Part shown: piece after piece, positions 41,069 through 48,280 of the stretch
How positions within the stretch are numbered: the stretch's first letter is position 1
How the letters are laid out: each line of letters begins with the position of its first letter
Source: Streptomyces sp. MUM 2J
GTDB lineage: Bacteria > Actinomycetota > Actinomycetes > Streptomycetales > Streptomycetaceae
DNA: 48,280 bases
Assembly: GCF_022414535.1 (NCBI RefSeq)
Contig: NZ_JADWYM010000049.1
Coordinates: 1-48,280 of the forward strand
Direction: 5' to 3'
Notes under the pieces: generated by a model
Databases searched by the model: none
Seen by the model: only the letters and a program-made list of their open reading frames with translations
What the model was told of the DNA's origin: nothing
Program-made: the position numbers and the translations under genes

Positions 41069-41926
41069 TCAAAATCCGTTCTGGTAGGCGCTGGGGGCGG
41101 CGGTGTTCTGAAAGGGAATCCAGCCCGCGGGCTGTCGGCGCAGCGGCACGACGTTTCCTTGGGAGGCTGCGGCGGAAGCGTGCGACGGGAGATCCGCCCA
41201 GATGCGCAGCAGATAGCGGGCGGACTGTGGCGGCCGGTCCGCGTTCCACCGACGCGCCACCATCTCGACCAGACGTTCATTTCCCCAGCGCGCTGCGAGA
41301 GCTGTTACCCGGTCCCATTCGGATTCGGTCAGCCGCCAGCCGACGAGCATTCCAGCTCCGGTGATGGCTGTTACCAGGTCCTTCGCTCCGTCGGGAACCT
41401 TCACCGAGTCCTGCTTGTCGGCTGAGTTCTCTCGGCGCGGTCTCAGCAAGCTAGCTTGCTCTTTGGTGGTGGTAATACTCCCGTAGGGAGTATTACCACC
41501 ACGTACGCGCGAGGAAGAAACTTCCGAATCTGTGCGCTGAAACTTCCCACTTCCGGCCACTGGAGTGGAGTTCTGGGAAACAACTTCCTGGAACTTAGTA
41601 CCCTCTCCCGGACCTTCAGGGGGGAGAGTGGGAAGTTCCTTCTCCGAACCGGTACGGTCGCCCGCCGGGCGCAGCAGTATCGAGTACGTGTTGGGGTTGG
41701 AGGCTCCGCCTCCCCGCTCGTGGCTGAGTTCCCCGAGGTTCGCCAGCTCCCCCAGACACTTCGTTATCGAACGCGGCGTCAGGCGGGTGATTCCGGCTAT
41801 GTCGTCCAGGGTCAGCGTGGCCTTGCCGTCGTCGTCCGCCTCACGGGCCAGTGCCAGCATGACGAGACGCGAGCCCCGGCGCGACTCTGATTGCGACCAG
41901 ATCAGTTCGGTGACTATGTCGCTCAT
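41069..41926 (-). CDS. HTH replication-type protein (DnaD-like organisation)
   Basis: A 285-aa protein from ATG 41926 (TGATG overlap). An N-terminal winged helix-turn-helix (about 18-80: MLALAREADDDGKATLTLDD, then TPRSITKCLGELANLGELSH) resembles replication initiators and DnaD proteins. The middle (about 90-175) is a linker with KFQ repeats. The end (about 185-260) is a helical domain (WDRVTALAARWGNERLVEMV ... ARYLLRIWADLP). The linker DNA carries iteron-like repeats and a 37-bp palindrome, so the origin may lie inside this gene. Confidence 0.65.
   Translation of the reverse strand: MSDIVTELIWSQSESRRGSRLVMLALAREADDDGKATLTLDDIAGITRLTPRSITKCLGELANLGELSHERGGGASNPNTYSILLRPAGDRTGSEKELPTLPPEGPGEGTKFQEVVSQNSTPVAGSGKFQRTDSEVSSSRVRGGNTPYGSITTTKEQASLLRPRRENSADKQDSVKVPDGAKDLVTAITGAGMLVGWRLTESEWDRVTALAARWGNERLVEMVARRWNADRPPQSARYLLRIWADLPSHASAAASQGNVVPLRRQPAGWIPFQNTAAPSAYQNGF
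41466..41502. repeat. 37-bp palindrome inside the replication-type gene
   Basis: GTGGTGGTAATACTCCC (41466-41482) and its exact complement (41486-41502) flank GTA. A perfect 17-bp arm within a coding region is far beyond chance and is AT-richer than its surroundings. It codes GGNTPYGSITTT, so it is not needed for protein composition. It could be an initiator site, a cruciform, or an mRNA hairpin. Confidence 0.75.
41517..41637. repeat. Iteron-like AACTTCC repeats
   Basis: GAAACTTCC occurs at 41517-41525 and again 22 bp later at 41539-41547. AACTTCC recurs at 41582-41588 within AACTTCCTGGAACTT, a partial ACTTCC lies at 41549-41554, and the inverted GGAAGTT is at 41631-41637. The 22-bp spacing equals two helical turns, as in plasmid iterons. 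Confidence 0.5.
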
Positions 41927-42285
41927 CAGCGCTCACCGCCAGCTATCGCTATTCGACGGTGGCGGGCAAGGCCGAAAGAATTGTCGTCCTCCGGGATGTA
42001 GCCGTTCTGGTGCGGCTCCGGAGTGAGGTACAGAGTTGCCGTCGGCAGGTAGAAATCATGGGCAAGGCGCCAGTCTGCGAGCTTTCCGAATCCGCGCCTG
42101 ATCACGCGGGCCACTTCTTCTTCGGTCCTGCGGTCGATGAGCATGCGGTAGAAGTCCGATTCGAAGAGGTGGGTAACAGACCGACGCTGGGGGTAAACCC
42201 GCACGAGCGCGGCCGTAGGTGCAATCTCGCGGATCGCGGCACACATATCCGTGGGCCGAAGTCCGCAGGGGTTGTTCTGAAGCAT
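41926..42285 (-). CDS. Hypothetical protein (119 aa)
   Basis: Starts at ATG 42285 with GGGAG 8 nt ahead and ends in a TGATG overlap with the replication-type gene. It is mostly helical with basic patches (RMLIDRRTEEEVARVIRRGF, KLADWRLAHDFYLPTATLYL). No cysteine pair or membrane segment. The position suggests a replication or control role; I do not recognise the family. Confidence 0.55.
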   Translation of the reverse strand: MLQNNPCGLRPTDMCAAIREIAPTAALVRVYPQRRSVTHLFESDFYRMLIDRRTEEEVARVIRRGFGKLADWRLAHDFYLPTATLYLTPEPHQNGYIPEDDNSFGLARHRRIAIAGGER

Positions 42286-42346
42286 GGGGAGAACTCCCGT
42301 GGACGCAGGGTCCGCCGTGCGGAAGGATCGTTTCTTCGGGAGCGCT

Positions 42347-42928
42347 CTAGGCGGCGACGACTCGGAGCGACGGGGCGCTCTGTCCGGCCTGCGACTTTCG
42401 GTAGCGACGTGCGAGCTTCAACAGGTACTCGTGCGTCACTCCGAGCCCGCGCGCGACGGCGGCGGCGTCCAAGGTGGGATCGGTGGCGAAGCGGGCGATC
42501 ACGGTGTCCCTGGCAGGCTTGGTCAGGGGTGCGGTGCATCCTCGAAGCGCGCTTTCTACGGCTTTCTCGGTGTCCCGGTCCTGCCACGCGAGCCGCAGCC
42601 CTGCGCGCTCGGAGGCCAAAAGCCCGCCCCGGATTCCGTACTCGTCGTCATCCTTGAGGGATTCCACCAGGCATCGGGCAGCGACGGCCAGCGGGCATGA
42701 CCCGCAGAAATTACGCGGACGGTTAAGAGAGATTCCCAGCTTGGTTTTCACCACGTCGGGGTCCTCTCGTGGTCCGTCTGCGAGAGGCACGAACATGTTG
42801 ATGTCCTGGTTCGTGCACCGAGCAGATTCGGCCCAGTGTTTCCCCGGAGCCTTCTTCGACTCCTCGATGAGAGGCAGCCAATTTCCCTGGTGCGCAGCCT
42901 CGATGAGGCCGGATATGTGAGTGCTCAT
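42347..42928 (-). CDS. WhiB-like iron-sulfur regulator with C-terminal HTH extension
   Basis: A 193-aa protein from ATG 42928. The WhiB core has C38, then C75-x2-C78 and C86, and the YGIRGGL turn (97-103). WhiB proteins bind a 4Fe-4S cluster with four cysteines and act with the principal sigma factor. The last spacing, C78-x7-C86, is two longer than the usual x5, and only one cysteine precedes the CxxC, as expected. A C-terminal domain (about 120-185: RDTVIARFATDPTLDAAAVA, THEYLLKLARRYRKSQ) looks like a helix-turn-helix. WhiB-like genes are common on Streptomyces plasmids and actinophages. Confidence 0.85.
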   Translation of the reverse strand: MSTHISGLIEAAHQGNWLPLIEESKKAPGKHWAESARCTNQDINMFVPLADGPREDPDVVKTKLGISLNRPRNFCGSCPLAVAARCLVESLKDDDEYGIRGGLLASERAGLRLAWQDRDTEKAVESALRGCTAPLTKPARDTVIARFATDPTLDAAAVARGLGVTHEYLLKLARRYRKSQAGQSAPSLRVVAA

Positions 42929-42985
42929 TGATATCTCGCGATGTTCGCAGCGCCGCGATTGGTGACAGTCGGGCGCGAGAGGAGA

Positions 42986-43360
42986 TCAGGAACGCTTACG
43001 AGAGCGCTTTGATGGCTGAAGCGCCATCAGCGCCGACCCGTCGTCCCTCTGGGACTTTGCGCCAGGGCTGACGAAGTGCATATCAGAAATCGCGTGGAGG
43101 TCATCCTCCGTGAACTGAACGAACTTCCCGAACTTCCGGTGCGGGAGCGTCGAAATGCGCTCACGCAACCACTTCTCCGGAATGTTCAGACGTTCGGCAG
43201 CCTCGCTGTATCCGATGTGCAGACGCTTGTCGCGGGAATCCGCCGCCCGATTGCCCAGCAGGGCATCCAGGCCGCCGGCCTGGGCCAAGAGATCGACAAC
43301 GGCCACGAGTCCCTGCACGTCCAGGGCCGGTCCGGCGCTCGCCGGTGCCACGGCCGCCAT
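42986..43360 (-). CDS. Excisionase/AlpA-like HTH protein
   Basis: A 124-aa protein from ATG 43360 (TGATG overlap; GTG 43363 is an alternative). After an Ala/Leu-rich start, residues about 50-95 (IGYSEAAERLNIPEKWLRER, then HRKFGKFVQFTEDDLHAI) are the helix-turn-helix 17 pattern of excisionases, with S-E-A-A, the recognition helix and the wing. Such proteins bend DNA for excision or repress promoters. No integrase is present in the window, so excision cannot be assumed. Confidence 0.7.
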   Translation of the reverse strand: MAAVAPASAGPALDVQGLVAVVDLLAQAGGLDALLGNRAADSRDKRLHIGYSEAAERLNIPEKWLRERISTLPHRKFGKFVQFTEDDLHAISDMHFVSPGAKSQRDDGSALMALQPSKRSRKRS

Positions 43361-43671
43361 CACGCTTCCAGCCCGCGCAGCTCAGCCGTTCGCAGGTCGA
43401 AGGCGTGGCCCGAGGCCGCCCATCCCGCGTGGGGGAACGAGCGGATGATCCACCGGGCGATGGTGAGCGCCTTGGCCCGAGGGACGCGAAGGTGACGACC
43501 TCGGTCGGTCAGGGCCGTCAGGCCAAGGTGCGGCCACAGGGTCCGGGGCCCCTGAAGGCGAACCTGTACGACGGCGGCCTCCGGCAGCATGGACGCCAGT
43601 TGCGCAGCCAGCCGTTCAGCCACGCCCGAAGGGATCTCCACCTTCGGGTTGCAGTCCGTAGTAGGGGACAT
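43360..43671 (-). CDS. Hypothetical protein, first gene of the WhiB/replication operon
   Basis: A 103-aa protein. ATG 43671 is chosen for its AGGAG 6 nt ahead; the frame is open further up without a ribosome site. It has VEIPSGVAERLAAQLASMLP, then VVQVRLQGPRTLWPHLGLTA and a basic helical end. I recognise no family. Its 5' untranslated region of about 270 nt from the predicted promoter is long. Confidence 0.55.
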   Translation of the reverse strand: MSPTTDCNPKVEIPSGVAERLAAQLASMLPEAAVVQVRLQGPRTLWPHLGLTALTDRGRHLRVPRAKALTIARWIIRSFPHAGWAASGHAFDLRTAELRGLEA

Positions 43672-44017
43672 GCGACACTCCTCTGTGCGGTACGCCGCTC
43701 CGTCGTGCCGTGCGAAAGGACACGGAGTGGCCGTGCGAGTGACCAGCGCCCCTGTCAGGGGGCCGCGGATCACGAGCTGTCTGGCGTCCGAGAGGTGCGA
43801 ACTCTCGGACGCCGATGGCGTTTTGAGGGGAAGGGCCGCGCCCGAGTGATGCGCGGCAACCCCTCTCCACCGGACCGGTCCACGATGGGAACCGCAGGTG
43901 GGCGAAAGCTGAGAGGGGTGCGAACCCCCTCGTTTTTCGCTAAGATGAAGCTATCTTGGTTCGCATCAAAAGTCAACAGTCCGAGGTTTCCTCGGTTCAC
44001 CCCAAAAACGAGGTCCG
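43672..44017. other. Divergent control region of the right arm
   Basis: 346 bases between two divergent starts. It carries the minus-strand promoter (43948-43976), an AAGAT-N6-ATCTT palindrome over its -10 box (43942-43957), and CCGAGGTTTCCTCGG (43981-43995), a 6-bp inverted repeat 23 bases before the XRE start. No gene is seen in it. Confidence 0.55.
43948..43976 (-). promoter_or_regulatory. Promoter for the WhiB/replication operon
   Basis: On the minus strand TTGACT (complement of 43971-43976) and TAGCTT (complement of 43948-43953) are 17 bp apart, close to the Streptomyces vegetative consensus. The -10 lies within AAGAT-N6-ATCTT (43942-43957), a likely operator for the divergent XRE protein. 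Confidence 0.6.
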
Positions 44018-44869
44018 ATGCCAGCTCGCCGTTTCGACAGAGATCGTGTGCGCGCGGTACGTCGAGCTGCCGACGTGCCGCAGGCCGATGTGGCGTCTGC
44101 CCTCGGTGCTGCGGAATCGACGGTGGCAGGGTGGGAGTCGGGGGCGGCGACACCCGATCAGGAGAAGTTGGCAGCTCTAGCCAGGGCACTGAACCGGGAC
44201 CTGGACGATCTGTTTCCGCGGGACGGCTTGCCCGATCTGATGGACCTACGATGCGACGCCGGCCTCTACCGGTACGAGACCCGGGCGATCATCGGGACGA
44301 AGAGCGACGGCCCCTTGGCGGGTGCCGAACAGGGCGTCCGCCGTCTGAAGGACAAGTACATCCCTGCCCTGGCGGAGGCGTACGGCGTGACGGAGGACGA
44401 GCTGAAACGCGCGCAGGCGCGATCCTTCGGAGAGGACCAGCCCGAGAAGGCCCCTGAGACGCTGGCCGAGAAGATCACCATGCTCCTAGAGCACTCTTAC
44501 CCCGGCCGCCCGTCACCGGAGGACCAGGAGATCGCGGACGCGGTCAACGCGTACGCGGGCTCCGCGGTCGTCTCGGCGGCAGACATCGAAGATCTGCGGA
44601 CGGGGGCGAAGGTCGACCCGCTGCCCGTGGTCCTCGAAGGTCTGGCCAAGTTCTTCGACGTCTCAAAGCTGTACTTCGAGGAGAACGACGCCGTCGCGGC
44701 ACAGGCTTATGAAGCCCTGCGCCTCATGTACGCGGCCAAGCAGGGGAAGGTGGGCCGGGTCCGGGCTCGCGGGATGACCGGCGAGGGGTTGCCGGCCGAT
44801 GTTCTGTCGATCCTGAACGACATCGCCGGCGAAGTCGTTGAACGGACCGATCCAGGCAGCAAAGGCTAG
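44018..44869 (+). CDS. XRE/EspR-like regulator with multiple HTH units
   Basis: A 283-aa protein from ATG 44018 (GAGG ahead). Residues 1-66 are a classic XRE helix-turn-helix (RAVRRAADVPQADVASALGA, STVAGWESGAATP). Residues about 75-130 (LAGAEQGVRRLKDKYIPALA, TEDELKRAQARS) and about 145-215 (LAEKITMLLEHSYPGRPSPE, LPVVLEGLAKFFDVSKLYF) look like further HTH units. The third unit is the EspR type that goes with MAB_1171c-like genes. It faces the WhiB operon, so it may control both that operon and its own cassette. Confidence 0.78.
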   Translation: MPARRFDRDRVRAVRRAADVPQADVASALGAAESTVAGWESGAATPDQEKLAALARALNRDLDDLFPRDGLPDLMDLRCDAGLYRYETRAIIGTKSDGPLAGAEQGVRRLKDKYIPALAEAYGVTEDELKRAQARSFGEDQPEKAPETLAEKITMLLEHSYPGRPSPEDQEIADAVNAYAGSAVVSAADIEDLRTGAKVDPLPVVLEGLAKFFDVSKLYFEENDAVAAQAYEALRLMYAAKQGKVGRVRARGMTGEGLPADVLSILNDIAGEVVERTDPGSKG

Positions 44870-44911
44870 TGCCCTGCTTCCCGTGCCCGGAGGGGTCGGG
44901 AAGCAGGGCAC
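44869..44911 (+). terminator. Bidirectional terminator
   Basis: A perfect 15-bp stem, GTGCCCTGCTTCCCG (44869-44883) with CGGGAAGCAGGGCAC (44897-44911), 13-nt loop. It begins on the last base of the XRE stop codon and lies 12 bases before the end of the convergent amidohydrolase gene, so it can serve both. Confidence 0.85.
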
Positions 44912-44923
44912 CAGGTTCATCGC

Positions 44924-46111
44924 CTACTGGTCCGCGCCGGTCGGCTCGTGACGCAGGCCCGAGGCGAACACGGCCCGCACCCCGCTCAGCGCGGAGAGAT
45001 CCGCGAGCGGGTCACCGTCGACCAGGAGGAGATCCGCGCGGAAGCCCGGAGCGACCTTGCCGGTCACGTCTCCCAGGCCCAGGGCCTCCGCCGCCCGTGA
45101 CGTCGCCATGTCGATGATCGAGGCGTTCGACAGACCCAGGTGCGCGTAGAACCCGAGCGCCGGAACCAAGCCGTCGAAGCCCGCCCGCTGAACGCCAGCG
45201 TCGGTTCCGGCGATCAGGCGGACACCGGAGTCAGCCATCTGCCGCACCAGATCGAACATGGCGGCGGCGCGCTCCTCACCGAAGAAGCGCGGGAGCATCT
45301 GCCAGTGCGGGCTCACGGCCGGACACACGGTGATGCCCTTCGCGATGATCTGCTGGACCACGTCGGGCCGGAAGTCGAGGCCATCGCTCGACATCCAGGT
45401 GCAGTGCTCGATGGTGTCGACGCCCGCCTCAACGGCGGCGGCGATGCCGTCGGCGCCGTGTGCATGGGCCGCGACGGGGACACCTGCGGCGTGAGCCTCA
45501 TCCACCAGGGCAACAAGCTCTTCAGCCGAGAACTGGCTCTGGTGGCTCTTGGGGCCGTCCTTCGTCAGGCCCCCGCCGGTGACCATCGCCTTGATGACGC
45601 CGGCCCCGGCCGCGAGGTTGCGCCGTACGAGGTCGCGGATCTCGGCTTCCCCGGAGACCTCGCCGCCCAGGAAGTGGCAGTGGCCGCCGAGGGTGGTGGC
45701 CGGGGTACCCGCGGACACGATCCGGGGTCCGGCCGTGTGGCGGTCGTTGATCTCGGATGCCAGGCGAAGGGCGAGTCCGCCCCGGTCCCCGAGGTCTCGG
45801 GCCGTGGTGACGCCGCTACGAAGAAGCTGTTCCGCGCGACGACGCATGTCCTCGGCCAAGACGTCGTCCGTCGAGTCCTGGAGGGTCGCGACGGGGTCGG
45901 CGCCGCCGTCGAAAGCCAGGTGCACATGGGCGTCGATGAGGCCGGGCAGGACGGTTCCGCCGAATTCGTACCGGGGCACGTCGGCCCCGGCCCGTTCTTC
46001 GACCTCGTTACGCGGCCCGACGGCGGCGATCGACTCACCCTCGATGAGGATGGCGCCGTCTTCCAGGTAGGTCCCCGAGTCGACGAGCACTCGTCCACCG
46101 GTAATCAGCAT
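44924..46111 (-). CDS. Metal-dependent amidohydrolase (prolidase/imidazolonepropionase-like)
   Basis: A 395-aa protein. ATG 46111 has AAGGAG 6 nt ahead; ATG 46138 overlaps the previous stop (ATGA) and would add nine residues. All metal ligands of the binuclear amidohydrolase fold are there: HVH (62-64), carbamylated-Lys candidate K174 in VIKAMVTGGG, H216/H218 in AHAHG, H236 in EHC and D304 in AGTDAG. Similar enzymes cleave Xaa-Pro dipeptides or N-acyl amino acids. The substrate is unknown. Its coupling to MAB_1171c-like and ImmA-like genes is unusual. Confidence 0.85.
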   Translation of the reverse strand: MLITGGRVLVDSGTYLEDGAILIEGESIAAVGPRNEVEERAGADVPRYEFGGTVLPGLIDAHVHLAFDGGADPVATLQDSTDDVLAEDMRRRAEQLLRSGVTTARDLGDRGGLALRLASEINDRHTAGPRIVSAGTPATTLGGHCHFLGGEVSGEAEIRDLVRRNLAAGAGVIKAMVTGGGLTKDGPKSHQSQFSAEELVALVDEAHAAGVPVAAHAHGADGIAAAVEAGVDTIEHCTWMSSDGLDFRPDVVQQIIAKGITVCPAVSPHWQMLPRFFGEERAAAMFDLVRQMADSGVRLIAGTDAGVQRAGFDGLVPALGFYAHLGLSNASIIDMATSRAAEALGLGDVTGKVAPGFRADLLLVDGDPLADLSALSGVRAVFASGLRHEPTGADQ

Positions 46112-46134
46112 CGTGACTCCTTGATCGTGCGAGG

Positions 46135-47250
46135 TCATGCGGCTGCGCGCAGTTCGTCGGATACCGCAATCAGTTGTTTCACATCGGACTCGCGGTCGCT
46201 GCCCAGCGCCATCGCGAGGGGAACCGCGCGGCGGGGCGCGGGGGCGCCCTTCTCGATCCGGGCGGAGGCCCGGCGGAGCCGAGCGGCAAGCTCAGCGGAG
46301 TCGATGTTGAGGACCGCGCCGTCGTCGCCCTCATCGAGCAGGTACGGGCTGATGTCCACCAGGCCGTCGCGGCACTCCACGATGCGACGGTGGTAGCGCC
46401 GGTGCACCCCGCGGGCCCGCCACCGGTCCCGGGCCGCCGCGGACGCCGGCCGCAGCACGTTGTCCGGGTACGTCTCCGCCAGCAGCTCCCACAGCGGCGC
46501 GAGGCGACGGTGATCACGCCGGTGCTGGAGCCAGAGGCGAAGGGAGGAGATACGGGCTCGGGCTCCGGAGTACGTGATGCCCGCCGCGAAGAGCAGGATG
46601 GACGCCACCAGGAGGAAGGCGACGGCGGCCATCAGCGGCTCGGACACCTCCACGTCGGCCGCGCGGAGGGCGACGATCACAGCGCGGATCGCGCACGCCA
46701 CCGCCATCGCCCCCAGACCCACAGCGGCCATCCAGAGGCCGGTGGAGTGCGGACGCCGGGACATGCGCGCGTAGCGGCGAGTCCACCGGCACGCCATGCC
46801 GAGCGCGTACATGAGGTAGAGGCCCGCGCCGCCGTAGAAGAACGCGATCTGCGGCGTGGTCATGTCGGCCGTGCTGAAGGAGCCGGCGAACGTCTCGTGC
46901 GGCACCGATTCGGCCGCCACGGTGATCGCCACCGCGACGACCGCGACAAGGACACCCTCCTTGCGGGCCCTACGCCGACCGGCTTCCTCGTCCGCGGCGG
47001 AGTAGAGGTAGAAGCACATCAAGAAGTACACCGCGAGCAGCAACAGCACGTTCTGAATCAGCTTCGCCGTCCCGTGACCGGCGACGGTGTCGACACCCGA
47101 CGCGCCGCCGGGCATCGCTACGGGGTACGAGAGCGCAGCGCAGAGCAGGCAGAGGGTGACGGAGCGAAGAGGTGCGTCGTGCGGGCTTCGCTTCCACTGG
47201 TAGAGCTTCCAGACCAGCGCGGCCAGGAGCCCCAGGAGCAGGAGTTCCAC
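46135..47250 (-). CDS. MAB_1171c-like seven-helix membrane protein
   Basis: A 371-aa protein from ATG 47250. Seven membrane helices fill residues 1-230 (for example LIQNVLLLLAVYFLMCFYLY, AFFYGGAGLYLMYALGMAC, LMAAVAFLLVASILLFAAGI). A cytosolic domain of about 140 residues follows, with LRLWLQHRRDHRRLAPLWEL, YPDNVLRP and RRYHRRIVECRDGLVDISPY. This is the plan of the MAB_1171c family, labelled as putative transporters but of unproven role. It lies 3 bases after the ImmA-like gene and is coupled to the amidohydrolase. Confidence 0.8.
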   Translation of the reverse strand: MELLLLGLLAALVWKLYQWKRSPHDAPLRSVTLCLLCAALSYPVAMPGGASGVDTVAGHGTAKLIQNVLLLLAVYFLMCFYLYSAADEEAGRRRARKEGVLVAVVAVAITVAAESVPHETFAGSFSTADMTTPQIAFFYGGAGLYLMYALGMACRWTRRYARMSRRPHSTGLWMAAVGLGAMAVACAIRAVIVALRAADVEVSEPLMAAVAFLLVASILLFAAGITYSGARARISSLRLWLQHRRDHRRLAPLWELLAETYPDNVLRPASAAARDRWRARGVHRRYHRRIVECRDGLVDISPYLLDEGDDGAVLNIDSAELAARLRRASARIEKGAPAPRRAVPLAMALGSDRESDVKQLIAVSDELRAAA

Positions 47251-47253
47251 GAG

Positions 47254-47934
47254 CTACAGCCATCCTCGCCGGTCGCCGAGAGCCGCCTCAACCCGTCGCA
47301 AAGCGGGGTCATCGGCCGGAGGAGTGGAGGATGCGAGCAGGGCCGACCACTCCAGGATGATCGTGGCCACGAGTTCGACGGCGCACTCCTCGCCGTCGTC
47401 GTACGAGCAGCGCTGAGCGATGCGCTTGACCGCCTCGGTGCCGAAGACCGGCATCATGGCGGCCCACCCCTCGACGTCGATGCACTCCGCATCCCCATCA
47501 GGGGTGCTCTCCGCCGTCGCCGTCTCGCGGGCGGACTGCTCGGCCGCCCGCTCCTTCTCCGCCACGAGGATGTGCCCGACCTCGTGCAGGATGATCCCGT
47601 CCTGGTGCAGCTCGGTTGTCTCCTGCTGATACAGGATCACGTCGTAGGTGTCGTACTCCGCCCACATGCCCGAGGGACCGGGCTTGGGCAGCGGAGCTGC
47701 ACGGAGGAACAGCGGACGCCCGCGCCGTCGGCTCAGCCTCTCGCAAAGATCGTGAACGTCGAGCGGGGGAGTGACCCCGAGGTCTTGCAGCTCCCGGCGA
47801 ATCAGGCGGTGCAGGTCCTTCTCCACCGTGCGGGTCGCGGCTGAGCGCCAGCGCCCGAGGCGTCGGCGGCTGCTTCCGCCCTGAGCGGGTATCTCGGACT
47901 CCGCCGCGTCTCGACCACTCTTATCCGACCACAT
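47254..47934 (-). CDS. ImmA/IrrE-like zinc metalloprotease
   Basis: A 226-aa protein. ATG 47934 has GGAGGG 8 nt ahead. The zinc motif is HEVGH (117-121) in GIILHEVGHILVAE. Upstream lies YDVILYQQETTELHQDG, the strand that precedes the helix in ImmA/IrrE proteins. A Glu further on (EECAVELVATIILEW) may be the third ligand. In studied systems such proteases cut an XRE repressor or act as toxin partners of XRE proteins. The XRE gene at 44018 is the obvious candidate target. Confidence 0.82.
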   Translation of the reverse strand: MWSDKSGRDAAESEIPAQGGSSRRRLGRWRSAATRTVEKDLHRLIRRELQDLGVTPPLDVHDLCERLSRRRGRPLFLRAAPLPKPGPSGMWAEYDTYDVILYQQETTELHQDGIILHEVGHILVAEKERAAEQSARETATAESTPDGDAECIDVEGWAAMMPVFGTEAVKRIAQRCSYDDGEECAVELVATIILEWSALLASSTPPADDPALRRVEAALGDRRGWL

Positions 47935-48280
47935 TGAGTAATCCCTCCAACCGGCAGGTGATGGCTCCCCCGAGCCGGGCGACCCCGCGCCCAAGTCGAT
48001 GACGTCCGGTCCCCGGTGCTGGACGACCACAGCCGGTGAGCCCACGCCCCTCGGCCATCACCCCGCAGAGCGATGGGACGCCGGTGGCATCCAAAGGGCT
48101 ACTCACCTGCTCGGATATCGCTTACGCGAACGCGCGTCGAGTCTCCGAGCGAGGCCACCCCGTGAAGCTCTGGGAACCTCTTCGGACAGTACGTGAGGCT
48201 TCCGACAAGACATCAACGCCGCTGCGTTTACCGGTTCGAGCGGGATGCAAGCCCCTTCTCCATGATCGCGATTTCGGTGT
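47935..48280. other. 346-bp right end without a visible gene
   Basis: Upstream of the ImmA-like gene, so its promoter should be here. I see no convincing -35/-10 pair. GTTCGAG at 48234-48240 recalls a tRNA T-loop, but no T-stem pairs around it. Confidence 0.4.

Noticed and set aside
48230..48252. GGTTCGAGCGGG near the right edge, like a tRNA T-loop or attachment site
   Set aside because: The flanking bases do not pair to form a T-stem, and no acceptor or anticodon arm is visible. No matching copy is found at the left side of the window.
1..48280. CRISPR arrays, rRNA or tRNA genes, insertion sequences, integrase
   Set aside because: No regularly spaced repeats, transposase motifs, terminal inverted repeats, tyrosine or serine recombinase motifs, or complete tRNA cloverleaf were found by reading.

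Overview
The base composition (very high G+C), the frequent GTG starts with GGAGG-type ribosome sites, and many actinomycete-only families (WhiB, DUF2637, DUF5999/DUF6302-like, SCO6880-like, MAB_1171c-like proteins) point to Streptomyces or a close relative. The window looks like a large part of a conjugative element, either a plasmid or an integrative element. No integrase, partition genes or attachment site can be seen here, so the sequence does not decide between the two. The leftmost gene is cut by the window edge.

Layout. (1) 1-7610, plus strand: accessory genes of the kind carried on mobile elements (ArdC-like antirestriction domain, a DUF3560 zinc-ribbon protein, several orphans, a DNA-binding protein). 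At least four of them sit behind a repeated, apparently structured 5' leader: a stem-loop with a GGGCAAC loop, a second hairpin, a CTCTCACCAG box, then 12-14 nt to the start codon. (2) 7709-13070: an orphan gene and a 1486-aa MOBF relaxase-helicase (TraA). A 23-bp palindrome lies in front of traA. (3) 13085-20604, minus strand: a class I lanthipeptide cluster of the FxLD type. It has a 62-aa precursor with an FDLN leader motif and a four-cysteine core, full-length LanB, LanC, a separate second elimination-domain protein, and a PIMT-like O-methyltransferase expected to act on an Asp in the core. Two small zinc-ribbon proteins follow. (4) 20772-23727, minus strand, and 23972-26369, plus strand: a Streptomyces regulatory bundle (HATPase anti-sigma-like kinase, DUF6302-, DUF5999- and DUF6415-like small proteins, an XRE regulator with TPR-like C-terminus), then a GNAT acetyltransferase and a gamma-glutamylcyclotransferase-like protein. 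(5) 26447-37387, minus strand: a type IV secretion apparatus (coupling ATPase, membrane anchor, VirB4-like ATPase, SCO6880-like, VirB6-like, VirB8-like, small two-helix membrane protein, lytic transglycosylase/NlpC-P60 enzyme, lipoprotein). (6) 37824-43671, minus strand: an operon with a DUF2637 protein, a DUF4326 protein, a DnaC-like ATPase beside an HTH replication-like protein, a WhiB-like factor and an excisionase-like HTH protein. It is read from a likely TTGACT-17-TAGCTT promoter at 43948-43976 and ends at a textbook terminator at 37762-37800. (7) 44018-47934: an XRE/EspR-like regulator facing an amidohydrolase, a seven-helix MAB_1171c-like protein and an ImmA/IrrE-like metalloprotease.

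How it fits together: TraA would nick and unwind the element, the coupling ATPase and VirB-type channel would move it, and the wall hydrolase would open the peptidoglycan. The HTH/DnaC-like pair probably drives replication. The lanthipeptide locus with its regulators is cargo. Three genes show single-base frameshifts in C or G runs (1161-1168, 5958-5960, 21045-21051). They are either recent decay or sequence errors.
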